Program-made: the position numbers and the translations under genes
Notes under the pieces: generated by a model
Database searches by the model: none
What the model saw: the letters and a program-made list of their open reading frames with translations, nothing else
What the model was told of the DNA's origin: nothing
DNA from: Flavobacterium sufflavum
GTDB lineage: Bacteria; Bacteroidota; Bacteroidia; Flavobacteriales; Flavobacteriaceae
Reading direction: 5' to 3'
Length of the DNA stretch: 64,000 nucleotides
NCBI RefSeq assembly: GCF_004016525.1
Contig: NZ_SACJ01000011.1
Coordinates: 62,001 to 126,000, forward strand
In this document: positions 54,610 through 63,206 of the stretch, one piece after another
Layout: each line of letters begins with the position of its first letter
Position numbering within the stretch: the stretch's first letter is position 1

Positions 54610-54671
54610 TACCGCAAATTCGCAAATCATTTAGATTCTGTTTTTTGGTTTTAATTTGCGAATTTGCGGTA
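54610..54671. terminator. Perfect 18-bp inverted repeat between convergent genes
   Basis: TACCGCAAATTCGCAAAT (54610-54627) and its exact complement (54654-54671) around a 26-nt loop. Likely a bidirectional terminator for kynU and the reverse-strand 605-residue gene; the motif also resembles dispersed flavobacterial intergenic repeats. Confidence 0.6.
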
Positions 54672-54729
54672 AATATTTTAGTAGCTGAAAAAAGGAATAA
54701 GTGAAATAGTTTTAAACTATTTTTTGGTG

Positions 54730-56547
54730 TTATGCCATTTCTAATTTTGGAATTTCAATGTTAAATAATTCGTTTTTGTAAGTATTAAGCTGATTTAAAG
54801 CTTCGTTTTTGATGGTTTCAAAATTAGGAACACTAACAAATAATTTTTGATAATATTCGATTCCTTCTAAAAGATTGTTTTTAAATGATTCCAGTTTTTT
54901 GGTTTTTGCAGCATTGATTTCTTCAGTAATGGATTGGATATCATTTTTTAAATAATCGATATACATTTTCAATTCTTTTACAAAGAGATTAGGACGGCTT
55001 GTATTTCTTAGAATCGTTGCGCTTCCGTAAATATGCTGAATCATTTTTGCAAGTGAAACTTCCTGGTCAAAATAAGCAATATTAGGACCCGGACAAATCA
55101 CTACGCCTTGATCTTGCCCTTTTATTTTGATGTTGTTTTCTAAATAGGAAGCATTGGCCAGGCCTACGCAAAGGCATGATTTTTCGGTAATGTGTTGCTT
55201 TGCTTTTTCGTAATTTTCAATTGAAATCGTATTTCTTTTCTCTTCTAATTCCTCGAGTTTTCCATCCTGATATTTTTTTGAGGCAGTACAAATTCCTTTG
55301 CCTTCAGCATCTTTGTTGAGTGCCAGAAACTTTTTTGGACAAGAGCTTCCTGCTTTGTTTTCCTGAATTCGCTTTTGTTTTAATTTTTCATTCGTAGTTC
55401 CTCTTAAAGTATTGAAAGGAACTCCCAATGGTGAAATATGACTTAAATACAAATCTTCTTCCTTGGCATTAATTAATAAGTTGCGGGTTGCCTGGTCTAC
55501 AGAAGTGGCTTCCGGAACCAATAAAAAAGGCGAACCCCAGCCTACAGAATCCACTTGGTAATAATCCAATAAAAAATTGTGTTCTTCCGAAGTACCTACA
55601 CCACCCTGAACCGTAATTTTTAAATCCAAAGGTGATTCTGGAATTGTCATTCCTTTTTGTTCTAAGGCTTTAATCATTAATTCATGAGCCGATTGAACAA
55701 GTTGCTCTTTCTTTTCTCTGAATTCTTCCATGATTGGGCCTAGTAAAAGTCCGTCAGTTGAAAAGGCATGTCCTCCGCAATTTAATCCTGATTCGATACG
55801 GTATTCAGAAACCCACAATCCTTTTTTAGCTAAAAAATTTCCCTGAATCATTGCCGATCGGAAGTCGCTTACTTTTAAGGTGATTTTCTTTTTCAGTTGG
55901 TTGTTTTCGTCAGGATAAAAGTCGGCGAAGTTTTCAAAATAACTGTACAATCTTGGATTCATTCCGGCTGAAAGAACAACAGATGAGTTTACTGTACTTT
56001 CAGCAAAACCTCTAAGTGCAGCGTGGGCATCATTGAAAATTACAGGCAATTGTTCGTCTTTATTGAAATTATCCTTGTCTAATTTGGTCATTATATTGAC
56101 ATCAATGGCACCAGCCGATAAGTGTTTTTCGATATAGTTTTTGATGTTTTCTTTCCAATGAAATCCTTCGTCAATAAGGTTTTGAAGGCCTTTTTTAATT
56201 TCAGATTTGTTAGGTAAAAGGTCAATGTAGTTTTCTAAAGCTTCTTTGCTTTCGACTAACTCATTTTTGAAATTCTCAAACTTTTCTTTTACAATTTTGT
56301 CTACTAAATTCAAATAAGAAGTAATCCGTTTGGCTCTGTAGTCGGCTACTTTTTGAGATATTTCTTGGTATGGAAGATTGAATTTTTGATGATAAAAAGC
56401 ATTCATTTTCTCTATCAGTTCGTCATCTGCAATCGAAATCACCGAAGAAATTCCATATTGAGCTACACGAATAGGACTGTCTATCGTGTAAGCCAACCCC
56501 ATAACTGGGATGTGGAAGCTATGTAATGTTTTTAGATTTTTTGTCAT
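54730..56547 (-). CDS. Conserved hypothetical protein, possibly a TIM-barrel flavoprotein
   Basis: 605 residues, no family named with confidence. The N-terminus HIPVMGLAYTIDSPIRVAQY and later KITVQGGVGTSEEHNFLL, VGWGSPFLLVPEATSVDQAT resemble the FMN/TIM-barrel lines of nitronate monooxygenase-type proteins. Five cysteines are grouped in the second half (SSCPKKF, GKGICTAS, KSCLCVGLAN, VVICPGPN), which could hold a metal or Fe-S cluster. C-terminal ~110 residues are coiled-coil-like. It lies opposite the flanking kynurenine genes and may share their metabolism only by location. Confidence 0.6.
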   Translation of the reverse strand: MTKNLKTLHSFHIPVMGLAYTIDSPIRVAQYGISSVISIADDELIEKMNAFYHQKFNLPYQEISQKVADYRAKRITSYLNLVDKIVKEKFENFKNELVESKEALENYIDLLPNKSEIKKGLQNLIDEGFHWKENIKNYIEKHLSAGAIDVNIMTKLDKDNFNKDEQLPVIFNDAHAALRGFAESTVNSSVVLSAGMNPRLYSYFENFADFYPDENNQLKKKITLKVSDFRSAMIQGNFLAKKGLWVSEYRIESGLNCGGHAFSTDGLLLGPIMEEFREKKEQLVQSAHELMIKALEQKGMTIPESPLDLKITVQGGVGTSEEHNFLLDYYQVDSVGWGSPFLLVPEATSVDQATRNLLINAKEEDLYLSHISPLGVPFNTLRGTTNEKLKQKRIQENKAGSSCPKKFLALNKDAEGKGICTASKKYQDGKLEELEEKRNTISIENYEKAKQHITEKSCLCVGLANASYLENNIKIKGQDQGVVICPGPNIAYFDQEVSLAKMIQHIYGSATILRNTSRPNLFVKELKMYIDYLKNDIQSITEEINAAKTKKLESFKNNLLEGIEYYQKLFVSVPNFETIKNEALNQLNTYKNELFNIEIPKLEMA

Positions 56548-56567
56548 GTTGATACATTCATTATAAT

Positions 56568-56594
56568 TTGTGCAAAGTTTGTAAAATACATTTG
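56568..56594 (+). promoter_or_regulatory. Promoter of the kynurenine monooxygenase gene
   Basis: TTG at 56568-56570, 16-nt spacer and TACATTTG at 56587-56594. It lies in the 150-base gap between the two divergent genes. Confidence 0.6.
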
Positions 56595-56703
56595 TTTAAA
56601 AACTGATAAATATCATGTGCGGTTTGTTACGGGGAAAAACAGGAGTTTTGAATGCTGTTCAAATAATAAATCAGTAATTTTGATTAACCTTTATAAGATA
56701 AAA

Positions 56704-58044
56704 ATGCAAACTCCTAAAAAAATAGCGATAGTAGGTTCAGGCTTAGTGGGGTCACTATTAGCTATTTATTTAAAAAAAGCAGGGCATGTTGTTCATATCT
56801 ATGACAGAAGTCCGGATATTAGAAAAATACAATTTTCAGGGCGTTCTATTAATTTGGCGATGTCTAATCGCGGATGGAAAGCACTGGATGGAGTAGGAGT
56901 GGGTGATGCAGTGCGCGAAATTGCTATTCCAATGGATAAGCGGGCAATTCATCTTGTGAATAGTCTTAAATTTCAGAATTACGGTCAAGAAGGAGAATCT
57001 ATATATTCGATTTCCAGAGGGACTTTGAATCGAAAGATGATTGATCTTGCCGAACAAGCCGGAGCAGAATTTTTCTTTGAGCATAAAGTTTGGGACGTGA
57101 CTTTGGCAACTGCAACTTTACATATTGGTGAGACAGAAAGGGGAGAGTGGGAAGAGAGAAAATATAATATGGTATTTGGCGCCGATGGTGCTTTTTCAAG
57201 AATTCGCCATCGTATGCAACGTCAGAGTATGTTTAATTATTCGCAAGAGTTCTTAAATATTGGATATAAAGAATTGAATATTCCGGCAAATGTTGATGGT
57301 TCTCATAAGTTAGATAAGAATTCATTTCATATTTGGCCGCGAGGCGAATACATGTTAATTGCTTTGCCTAACCTTGACGGCAGTTTTACCTGTACTTTGT
57401 TTATGCCTTTTGAGGGTGAGAATTCGTTTGATTCATTGGTCGATAGAAAAGAAGTGGAAGCTTTTTTCGAAAAAAACTTTCCGGATTCTATCGAAGTGAT
57501 TCCGGATTTAGCCGAAGATTTTTTTAAAAATCCTACCAGTACTTTGGTGACTATGAAATGTTTCCCGTGGACTTATACTGATAAAGTGGCTTTAATAGGT
57601 GATGCTTGTCATGCCATTGTTCCTTTTTATGGGCAGGGAATGAATGCCGGTTTTGAAGACATAACCGTACTTTATGAGATGATTTTGAAATATGGGGAAG
57701 ATTGGGAAGCTATTTTTTCAGAATATCAAAAATCCCGTAAACCTAATGCTGATGCCATTGCAGAACTTTCGTATCGGAATTTTATGGAGATGAGTTCTAA
57801 AACCGCAGATGATAAATTTTTGATGCAAAAGAAAATTGAGAAATGGTTTTCAAGAAAGCATCCTGATAAATGGGTACCTTTATATAGTCGAGTAACTTTT
57901 AGTGATCGTCCCTATGTGGAAGCTTTGGCTATTGGTGATTTTCAAAATGCAATTATGGAAGAAGTTTTAAAAATGGATAACATTGATGCAATTTGGGATT
58001 CTCCCGAAGTCGAAAATAAGATTTTAGAATTATTGCAATGTTAG
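56704..58044 (+). CDS. kmo: Kynurenine 3-monooxygenase
   Basis: 446 residues from ATG at 56704. A longer frame from GTG 56617 would add 29 residues that overlie the promoter, so it was rejected. FAD motif KIAIVGSGLVGSLLAIYLKK (about 5-24), FSGRSINLAMSNRGWKAL, FGADGAFSRIR and GDACHAIVPFYGQGMNAGFED show a class A flavin hydroxylase of the KMO type. It converts kynurenine to 3-hydroxykynurenine for KynU. Probably soluble or membrane-peripheral; the eukaryotic C-terminal anchor is absent. Confidence 0.94.
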   Translation: MQTPKKIAIVGSGLVGSLLAIYLKKAGHVVHIYDRSPDIRKIQFSGRSINLAMSNRGWKALDGVGVGDAVREIAIPMDKRAIHLVNSLKFQNYGQEGESIYSISRGTLNRKMIDLAEQAGAEFFFEHKVWDVTLATATLHIGETERGEWEERKYNMVFGADGAFSRIRHRMQRQSMFNYSQEFLNIGYKELNIPANVDGSHKLDKNSFHIWPRGEYMLIALPNLDGSFTCTLFMPFEGENSFDSLVDRKEVEAFFEKNFPDSIEVIPDLAEDFFKNPTSTLVTMKCFPWTYTDKVALIGDACHAIVPFYGQGMNAGFEDITVLYEMILKYGEDWEAIFSEYQKSRKPNADAIAELSYRNFMEMSSKTADDKFLMQKKIEKWFSRKHPDKWVPLYSRVTFSDRPYVEALAIGDFQNAIMEEVLKMDNIDAIWDSPEVENKILELLQC

Positions 58045-58066
58045 TAGCAATCTCAATTTCAAAAAA

Positions 58067-58116
58067 AACAACAGCAATGTCAAGTTTTGAAATTAAATTT
58101 TGACATTGCTGTTGTT
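58067..58116. terminator. Bidirectional terminator, 17-bp perfect stem
   Basis: AACAACAGCAATGTCAA (58067-58083) and its exact complement (58100-58116), between convergent kmo and the HerA-like gene. A/T-rich flanks. Confidence 0.8.
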
Positions 58117-58141
58117 ATTGATTTTTGTCATTGAAATTGAT

Positions 58142-59665
58142 TTACTTTTTCAGGAATTTAGAAAGAATTCCAAAAGCACCACGAATAAAAGTAGCACTTG
58201 TAAGTACTTTTAAAACTGATTTACCTACAACCTCGGTAGTGCTTGGTCCTTGACTGGAAGTTCTGGTTTGAGTCGCTTTACTTTCTTCTTCTTTGGTATT
58301 TTCTTCTTCGATAGCAGTAATTTTTTTATTCAACATTTCATAGGCACTTTCGCGATCAATATTTTCGCTATATTTTTTTACCAATTTAGATTTGTTGTTG
58401 ATTTCCTGAATTTCGCTTTCGGTTAAAATGTCCATTCTGCTCATTGGTGCCCGAAGCATAGTGGCTGCTAATGGAGTAGGAGTTCCTTTTTCGCTCAATG
58501 CAGTTACCAGGGCTTCTCCAATTCCAAGACTTGTTAACAGTTCGCTGGTGTTATAGAATTCAGAGCTTGGGTAATTATCAGCTGTTTGTTTTATGGCTTG
58601 TCTGTCATTGGCAGTAAAGGCTCTCAGGGCATGTTGGATTTTTAAGCCTAATTGAGCCAGGATTCCGCTGGGAACATCCATTGGGTTTTGAGTGATAAAG
58701 TAAATTCCAATTCCTTTAGAACGGATTAATTTTACAATAGTTTCAATTTGTTCCAATAGCGCTTTGCTGGCTTCTTTAAAAATTAAATGGGCTTCGTCAA
58801 TAAAGATGACTAATTCAGGTTGGTCAGCATCGCCCTTTTCAGGCATTTGCTGGTAGATTTCTGCCAGTAGGCTTAACATGAAAGTGGAGAATAATTTGGG
58901 TTTGTCCTGAATGTCTGTTAAACGAAGGATGTTTACGTATCCCTTTCCGTTTTCATCAATTCGCATTAAATCCTCAATATCAAAAGACATTTCTCCAAAA
59001 AACAATTCGCCACCCTGTTGTTCTAATTCGATAATTTTTCTCAGAATAATCCCTGTTGTTGAAGTCGAAATTTTGCCATAACTCTCCGTGATTTCATCTT
59101 TACCTTCTTCGGTAATGTAATTAATGACTTTTTTGAAATCTTTAAGGTCAAGTAAAGGCATTTTATTGTCGTCACAATATTTGAATATAATAGCAACAAC
59201 ACCTGCCTGGGTATCGTTTAAGTCTAATATTCGGGAGAACAATACTGGGCCAAATTCAGATACAGTTGCTCTCAAGCGCACGCCATTTTGTTCGGATAGA
59301 CTTAGTAATTCTACCGGGAAACTCGCCGTTTTATATGGAATGTTGATTTTGCTGTGTCTTTCGGTGATAAAAGATTTTTCTTCTCCTTCTTTAGCAATAC
59401 CGCTAAAATCTCCTTTGATATCCATCATTAATACAGGAATTCCAAAAGATGATAATTGTTCGGATAAGACTTGGATAGTTTTCGTTTTTCCGGTTCCTGT
59501 TGCTCCAGCAATTAGTCCATGTCTGTTTAATGTCTTTAAAGGGATTTTTATTTGAGCATTATTTAAGGCTTCTCCATTTAAAATTGCTCCTCCAAGTAGG
59601 ATGCTTTCTCCTTTAGATTGGTATCCTTCATTGATGTTTTGTATAAAATTCTCGGTGTTGCTCAT
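58142..59665 (-). CDS. HerA-like helicase/DUF853 ATPase
   Basis: 507 residues. Walker A GATGTGKTKTIQVLSEQL (about 54-71) and Walker B LVIFIDEAHLIF are clear; GILAQLGLKIQHALRAFTA is the later FtsK/HerA-type region. The C-terminus has a charged linker and a hydrophobic tail (KVLTSATFIRGAFGILSKFL). Family members (DUF853) are found in many bacteria, with roles in DNA processing only inferred. No NurA-like nuclease gene is adjacent. Single gene on the minus strand. Confidence 0.9.
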   Translation of the reverse strand: MSNTENFIQNINEGYQSKGESILLGGAILNGEALNNAQIKIPLKTLNRHGLIAGATGTGKTKTIQVLSEQLSSFGIPVLMMDIKGDFSGIAKEGEEKSFITERHSKINIPYKTASFPVELLSLSEQNGVRLRATVSEFGPVLFSRILDLNDTQAGVVAIIFKYCDDNKMPLLDLKDFKKVINYITEEGKDEITESYGKISTSTTGIILRKIIELEQQGGELFFGEMSFDIEDLMRIDENGKGYVNILRLTDIQDKPKLFSTFMLSLLAEIYQQMPEKGDADQPELVIFIDEAHLIFKEASKALLEQIETIVKLIRSKGIGIYFITQNPMDVPSGILAQLGLKIQHALRAFTANDRQAIKQTADNYPSSEFYNTSELLTSLGIGEALVTALSEKGTPTPLAATMLRAPMSRMDILTESEIQEINNKSKLVKKYSENIDRESAYEMLNKKITAIEEENTKEEESKATQTRTSSQGPSTTEVVGKSVLKVLTSATFIRGAFGILSKFLKK

Positions 59666-59975
59666 GATAGATTATTGTTGTTTTTAGGTTGTGTTATAGC
59701 GTTTTTGATGTTTCTGGGAGTTGTTTATTTAGTATTTACTGTAATTTTAAGCCTTTTTTTTTGTTAAATGTTGAAAAAAAATAATTTTATATTATGAATT
59801 TGAATGTTGAAATATTACTGTATATAATCACAAATTAATAATTTTTTTTGTCAATATCTTCGAATTTCTTTGCAGAAATTGATAAAAAAACAAAGCTTGT
59901 GTTTTTTTTATATTATTTTCTAATTGATTAATTTTAATATAACGAAAAAAAATTTTTTTATTTGAACGAAACATA
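59666..59975. other. A+T-rich gap, nothing recognised
   Basis: About 380 bases separate the divergent HerA-like and ExbB genes. Only the -7 box at 59976-59983 was recognised; there are long A and T runs but no ORF, RNA fold or repeat. Confidence 0.5.
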
Positions 59976-59983
59976 TAAATTTG
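59976..59983 (+). promoter_or_regulatory. Promoter -7 box of the exbB-tonB operon
   Basis: TAAATTTG fits TAnnTTTG, 65 bases before the ATG. The closest TTG (59962) is too near for a standard -33. Confidence 0.5.
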
Positions 59984-60047
59984 CGGGACTACAAGTTAAT
60001 TATAACTAGAAAATAAATTATTTAAAACTATTAAAATTTAAAAAAAA

Positions 60048-60866
60048 ATGGCAAACGTTAAAAAAGAAAGCAGTTCAAAAGGAGGAGGAATGGTTTCAGG
60101 AATCATTATTTTATTATGTGTGGCGGTAGGAACTGTGATTTGGAAATTTATCATGGGATCACCAGCTAACTTTGAGGGTGGAAATCCAGAAACAGGACAC
60201 CCAATTAATACTTTAGGTCAGGTTTACAAAGGAGGATTTATAGTTCCAGTTTTATTAGGGATGTTATTAATGGTAATTACTTTCTCTATTGAGAGATTCT
60301 TCGTGATTTCTAAAGCAGCTGGAAAAGGTAACTTAGACGCTTTTATGGCTAATGTACAAGCAAGTATTAAAGGTGGTCACATTGAAGATGCTATTGCTGC
60401 TTGTGACAAACAACAAGGTTCAGTTGCAAATGCAATTAAATCAGCATTAGTGAAATATCAAGATGTTAAAAAAGAAGGATTCAACAGTGAAGAAGCTTCT
60501 GAAACTATTCATAAAGAAATCGAAGAGGTAACTTCTCTTGAAATGCCAATGTTGGAGAAAAACATGACTATTATTTCTTCATTAGTATCTTTAGGAACTC
60601 TTGGAGGATTATTAGGAACAGTATCTGGTATGATTAAAGCGTTTGGTGCGTTAGCTTCTGCTGGAACTCCTGACCAAGCTGCTCTTGCAACAGGTATCTC
60701 TGAGGCACTTATCAATACTGCAACAGGTATCTCTACTTCTATCTTAGCTATTGTTGCTTACAACTTCTTTACTGCAAAAATTGACGATTTAACTTACTCT
60801 ATTGATGAGGCAGGTACTACAATCGTTAATACTTACAGAAAATTCAGAGGAAGTTTGAAACAATAA
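60048..60866 (+). CDS. exbB: ExbB/MotA/TolQ-type proton channel protein
   Basis: 272 residues. Three membrane segments (about 15-35, 63-83 and 180-235 in two parts) with the MotA/TolQ/ExbB signature GTVSGMIKAFGALA and ALINTATGISTSILAIVAYN. It forms the proton channel that energises TonB with the ExbD pair downstream. First gene of a five- or six-gene unit. Start ATG at 60048 after an A-rich region. Confidence 0.95.
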   Translation: MANVKKESSSKGGGMVSGIIILLCVAVGTVIWKFIMGSPANFEGGNPETGHPINTLGQVYKGGFIVPVLLGMLLMVITFSIERFFVISKAAGKGNLDAFMANVQASIKGGHIEDAIAACDKQQGSVANAIKSALVKYQDVKKEGFNSEEASETIHKEIEEVTSLEMPMLEKNMTIISSLVSLGTLGGLLGTVSGMIKAFGALASAGTPDQAALATGISEALINTATGISTSILAIVAYNFFTAKIDDLTYSIDEAGTTIVNTYRKFRGSLKQ

Positions 60867-60910
60867 TCATTTTTGATATCATATTTATATCAAAATAAAA
60901 AACAAAAAGA

Positions 60911-61549
60911 ATGGCTAAAATAAAAATGAAAAAGAAGTCGACATCGACAGATATGACGGCGATGTGTGACGTTGCGTTTCTTTTGCTTACCTTCTTTATT
61001 TTGACAGCTACAGCTAAAGTTCCTGAGGCATTGCCTGTGGATACACCAGCATCTACTGTACAAACAAAATTACCTGAGTCTGATTTAGCAACATTAACTG
61101 TTGGTAAAAAAGATGGAAAAGATAGAGTTTTCTTTGACTTGAAAGGTAGAGATGTTCGTAAGAGAACCCTTGAATTAATGGGGGATAAGTTTGGTGTTAC
61201 TTTTTCTGAAGAAGATAAAGAAAAGTTCGCTTTGATGACTGATTTTGGTGTGCCAATTCAAAATCTTAAGCAAATAATTGACATGAAGGCTTCTGATCGT
61301 GTGAAAGCAGATCAACCTGGTATTCCAATGGACTCATTGAATAATCAAGTAAAAGAGTGGGTTTATAATGCTCGTATTGCTAACAATGAATTTAATAATG
61401 CAAAAGGTAGCAAGCAAGAATTACAAATTGCCATTAAGGGAGATGCTAAAGAAGAGTATCCGGTTATTAAAAAAGTAATGGATATTTTGCAAGATCAACA
61501 TATCAATTCTTTTAGTTTGGTAACAGGATTAAGAGGGAAAGATTTTTAA
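60911..61549 (+). CDS. exbD: ExbD-type biopolymer transport protein, copy 1
   Basis: 212 residues. A single N-terminal membrane helix (about 17-34) with the proton-carrying Asp in the family motif SSTDMTAMCDVAFLLLTFF; a long periplasmic domain follows. Longer than classical ExbD because of an insert (ETL-type) in the periplasmic part, as in Bacteroidota. It works with ExbB and the second ExbD-like protein to energise TonB-dependent uptake. Confidence 0.93.
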   Translation: MAKIKMKKKSTSTDMTAMCDVAFLLLTFFILTATAKVPEALPVDTPASTVQTKLPESDLATLTVGKKDGKDRVFFDLKGRDVRKRTLELMGDKFGVTFSEEDKEKFALMTDFGVPIQNLKQIIDMKASDRVKADQPGIPMDSLNNQVKEWVYNARIANNEFNNAKGSKQELQIAIKGDAKEEYPVIKKVMDILQDQHINSFSLVTGLRGKDF

Positions 61550-61568
61550 TTAAAAAAAATATACTAAA

Positions 61569-62120
61569 ATGGCTGAATTAAATACCGGCGACAGTGGTGG
61601 TGGTAAAGGCGGCAAGGTAAGAAGTAAAAAGCAAAATTCGAAGGTAGATTTAACTGCCATGGTGGATTTAGCGTTCTTGCTTATCACTTTCTTTATGCTT
61701 ACTACTTCGTTGTCAAAACCTCAATCGATGAGTTTGGGGTTGCCAGATAAAGATCCTAAGGATAAAACTGAGGATATGAAGGTTGATGAGAATCGTACGA
61801 TGACTGTATTGTTAGGTGAGAAAGATAAGATGTTTTTTTACATGGGGTTAGTTAATAATCCTATGGCTCCAAAACTTATCGCTTACGGTAAAGACGGAAT
61901 TCGCAAGGAATTACTGAAAAGGAAAAAAGATGTTGCTGCATATACTGCTGCAAAAGGAAAGCCTGAACAGGGTATGATTGTTATTATTAAGCCTGGTAAA
62001 AAATCAACTTACAAAAATGTGGTTGATATTTTAGATGAAATGGCTATATCTTCAATTCCTACATATACAATCGTTAATGATTTTTTACCTGAGGAACAAA
62101 AATTGTTAGAAGGAAAATAA
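61569..62120 (+). CDS. exbD: ExbD-type biopolymer transport protein, copy 2
   Basis: 183 residues, 19 bases after copy 1. The helix motif is VDLTAMVDLAFLLITFFMLT with the conserved Asp. A glycine-rich N-terminus (GDSGGGKGGKVRSKKQ) precedes it. Paired ExbD genes in one unit are usual in Bacteroidota and suggest a hetero-dimeric ExbD. Confidence 0.93.
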   Translation: MAELNTGDSGGGKGGKVRSKKQNSKVDLTAMVDLAFLLITFFMLTTSLSKPQSMSLGLPDKDPKDKTEDMKVDENRTMTVLLGEKDKMFFYMGLVNNPMAPKLIAYGKDGIRKELLKRKKDVAAYTAAKGKPEQGMIVIIKPGKKSTYKNVVDILDEMAISSIPTYTIVNDFLPEEQKLLEGK

Positions 62121-62160
62121 GAGCAATCTTGTTTTCTTAATAACCTAATAATTAAGAAAA

Positions 62161-62970
62161 ATGAAATTAGATATATTAAAAAACCAATGGGTTGAAATTG
62201 TTTTCGAAGGTCGTAACAAACTCTATGGTGCTTATGATTTAAGAAAATCTAACCGTAAGACTACTGTTAAAGCGCTGCTTATTGGTGCTTTCTTTTTTAG
62301 TTTGGCAGTTAGTGCTCCTCTTATTATCAGTTTGATTCCTAAAGGAAGTGAAGAAGATAATTCTCTTAAAGAGGTTAAACTTACTAATGTAAAGTTACCT
62401 CCAAAGAAAGTAGAGCCGCCTAAATTGAATGCGCCACCTCCTCCACCACCTCCTCCAGCAGTAGATCAGGTGAAATTTGTTAAACCGGTGGTTGCAAAGG
62501 CAGAAGATGTGGTTGAAGAACCACCAAAGATTGAGGAAATTAAAGATAAAAAAACAGGTACTGAAACTATTAAAGGAGATCCTGATGCAGTATTAACTGT
62601 AGCGCCTGCTGGAACTGGTCCTAAAACGAGCCAAGTTGTTGAAGAGGTAGATGATCAGGTTTATAGTACTGCAGGTATTGAGGTTAAACCTGATTTTCCT
62701 GGAGGTATTGAAAAATTCCTTGGGTTCGTAGGTAAAAACTACCGTGTTCCTGAAGAAGAAGGGTTAAAAGGAAAGGTTTATGTTTCTTTTGTTGTTGAAA
62801 AAGATGGTTCGTTAACAGATATTAAAGTATTAAGAGATATCGGTTATGGAACAGGAAAAGAAGCGATAAGAGTTTTACAAAAATCACCTAAATGGAATCC
62901 AGGTATTCAAAATGGAAAACCAGTTAGGGTACAATATTCTTTGCCAATTTCTATTCAAAGCCAAGAATAA
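62161..62970 (+). CDS. tonB: TonB energy transducer
   Basis: 269 residues. One N-terminal membrane helix (about 37-58), a proline-rich spanning region (LNAPPPPPPPPAVDQ) and a C-terminal TonB domain (about 175-269: FPGGIEKFLGFVGKNYRVPE, GKVYVSFVVEKDGSLTDIKV, VRVQYSLPISIQSQE). It transmits the proton-motive force to TonB-dependent outer-membrane receptors. The next gene overlaps its stop codon by one base. Confidence 0.95.
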   Translation: MKLDILKNQWVEIVFEGRNKLYGAYDLRKSNRKTTVKALLIGAFFFSLAVSAPLIISLIPKGSEEDNSLKEVKLTNVKLPPKKVEPPKLNAPPPPPPPPAVDQVKFVKPVVAKAEDVVEEPPKIEEIKDKKTGTETIKGDPDAVLTVAPAGTGPKTSQVVEEVDDQVYSTAGIEVKPDFPGGIEKFLGFVGKNYRVPEEEGLKGKVYVSFVVEKDGSLTDIKVLRDIGYGTGKEAIRVLQKSPKWNPGIQNGKPVRVQYSLPISIQSQE

Positions 62971-63206
62971 TGTTTGAAAAAATTATTACAAATATTAAGA
63001 AGAAATCGCTTAAAGAGCGATTTCTTCTCGTTATAGCCGTTTTGTTTTTTTTGATTTATTTGATTTTGGGTTTAATGGTTTTGTTTATGACAAATTTACC
63101 AATGAATATGCCAACGAATTACAGAATCGCTTTTGGGGTACTTTTGATAGTGTATGCTATTATTCGTTGTGTGCGAATCATTAATGATAATAAGGAAGAG
63201 TCATGA
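62970..63206 (+). CDS. Small membrane protein in the tonB operon
   Basis: 78 residues, ATG overlapping the tonB stop (TAATG). Two hydrophobic helices (about 18-40 and 49-67) after a basic N-terminus. No family recognised; similar small proteins occur beside ExbB-TonB-PstS units in flavobacteria. A 13-bp hairpin lies in its first third (62998-63028). Overlaps the next gene by four bases. Confidence 0.7.
   Translation: MFEKIITNIKKKSLKERFLLVIAVLFFLIYLILGLMVLFMTNLPMNMPTNYRIAFGVLLIVYAIIRCVRIINDNKEES
62998..63028 (+). other. Strong hairpin inside the small membrane-protein CDS
   Basis: AGAAGAAATCGCT (62998-63010) and AGCGATTTCTTCT (63016-63028) around TAAAG, 13 perfect pairs. No T-run follows, so it is not a classic terminator; mRNA processing or 3' stabilisation is possible. 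Confidence 0.55.

Noticed and set aside
56617..56703. GTG-started extension of kynurenine monooxygenase
   Set aside because: The FAD motif should lie near the N-terminus; ATG 56704 places it there, and the promoter lies just upstream.
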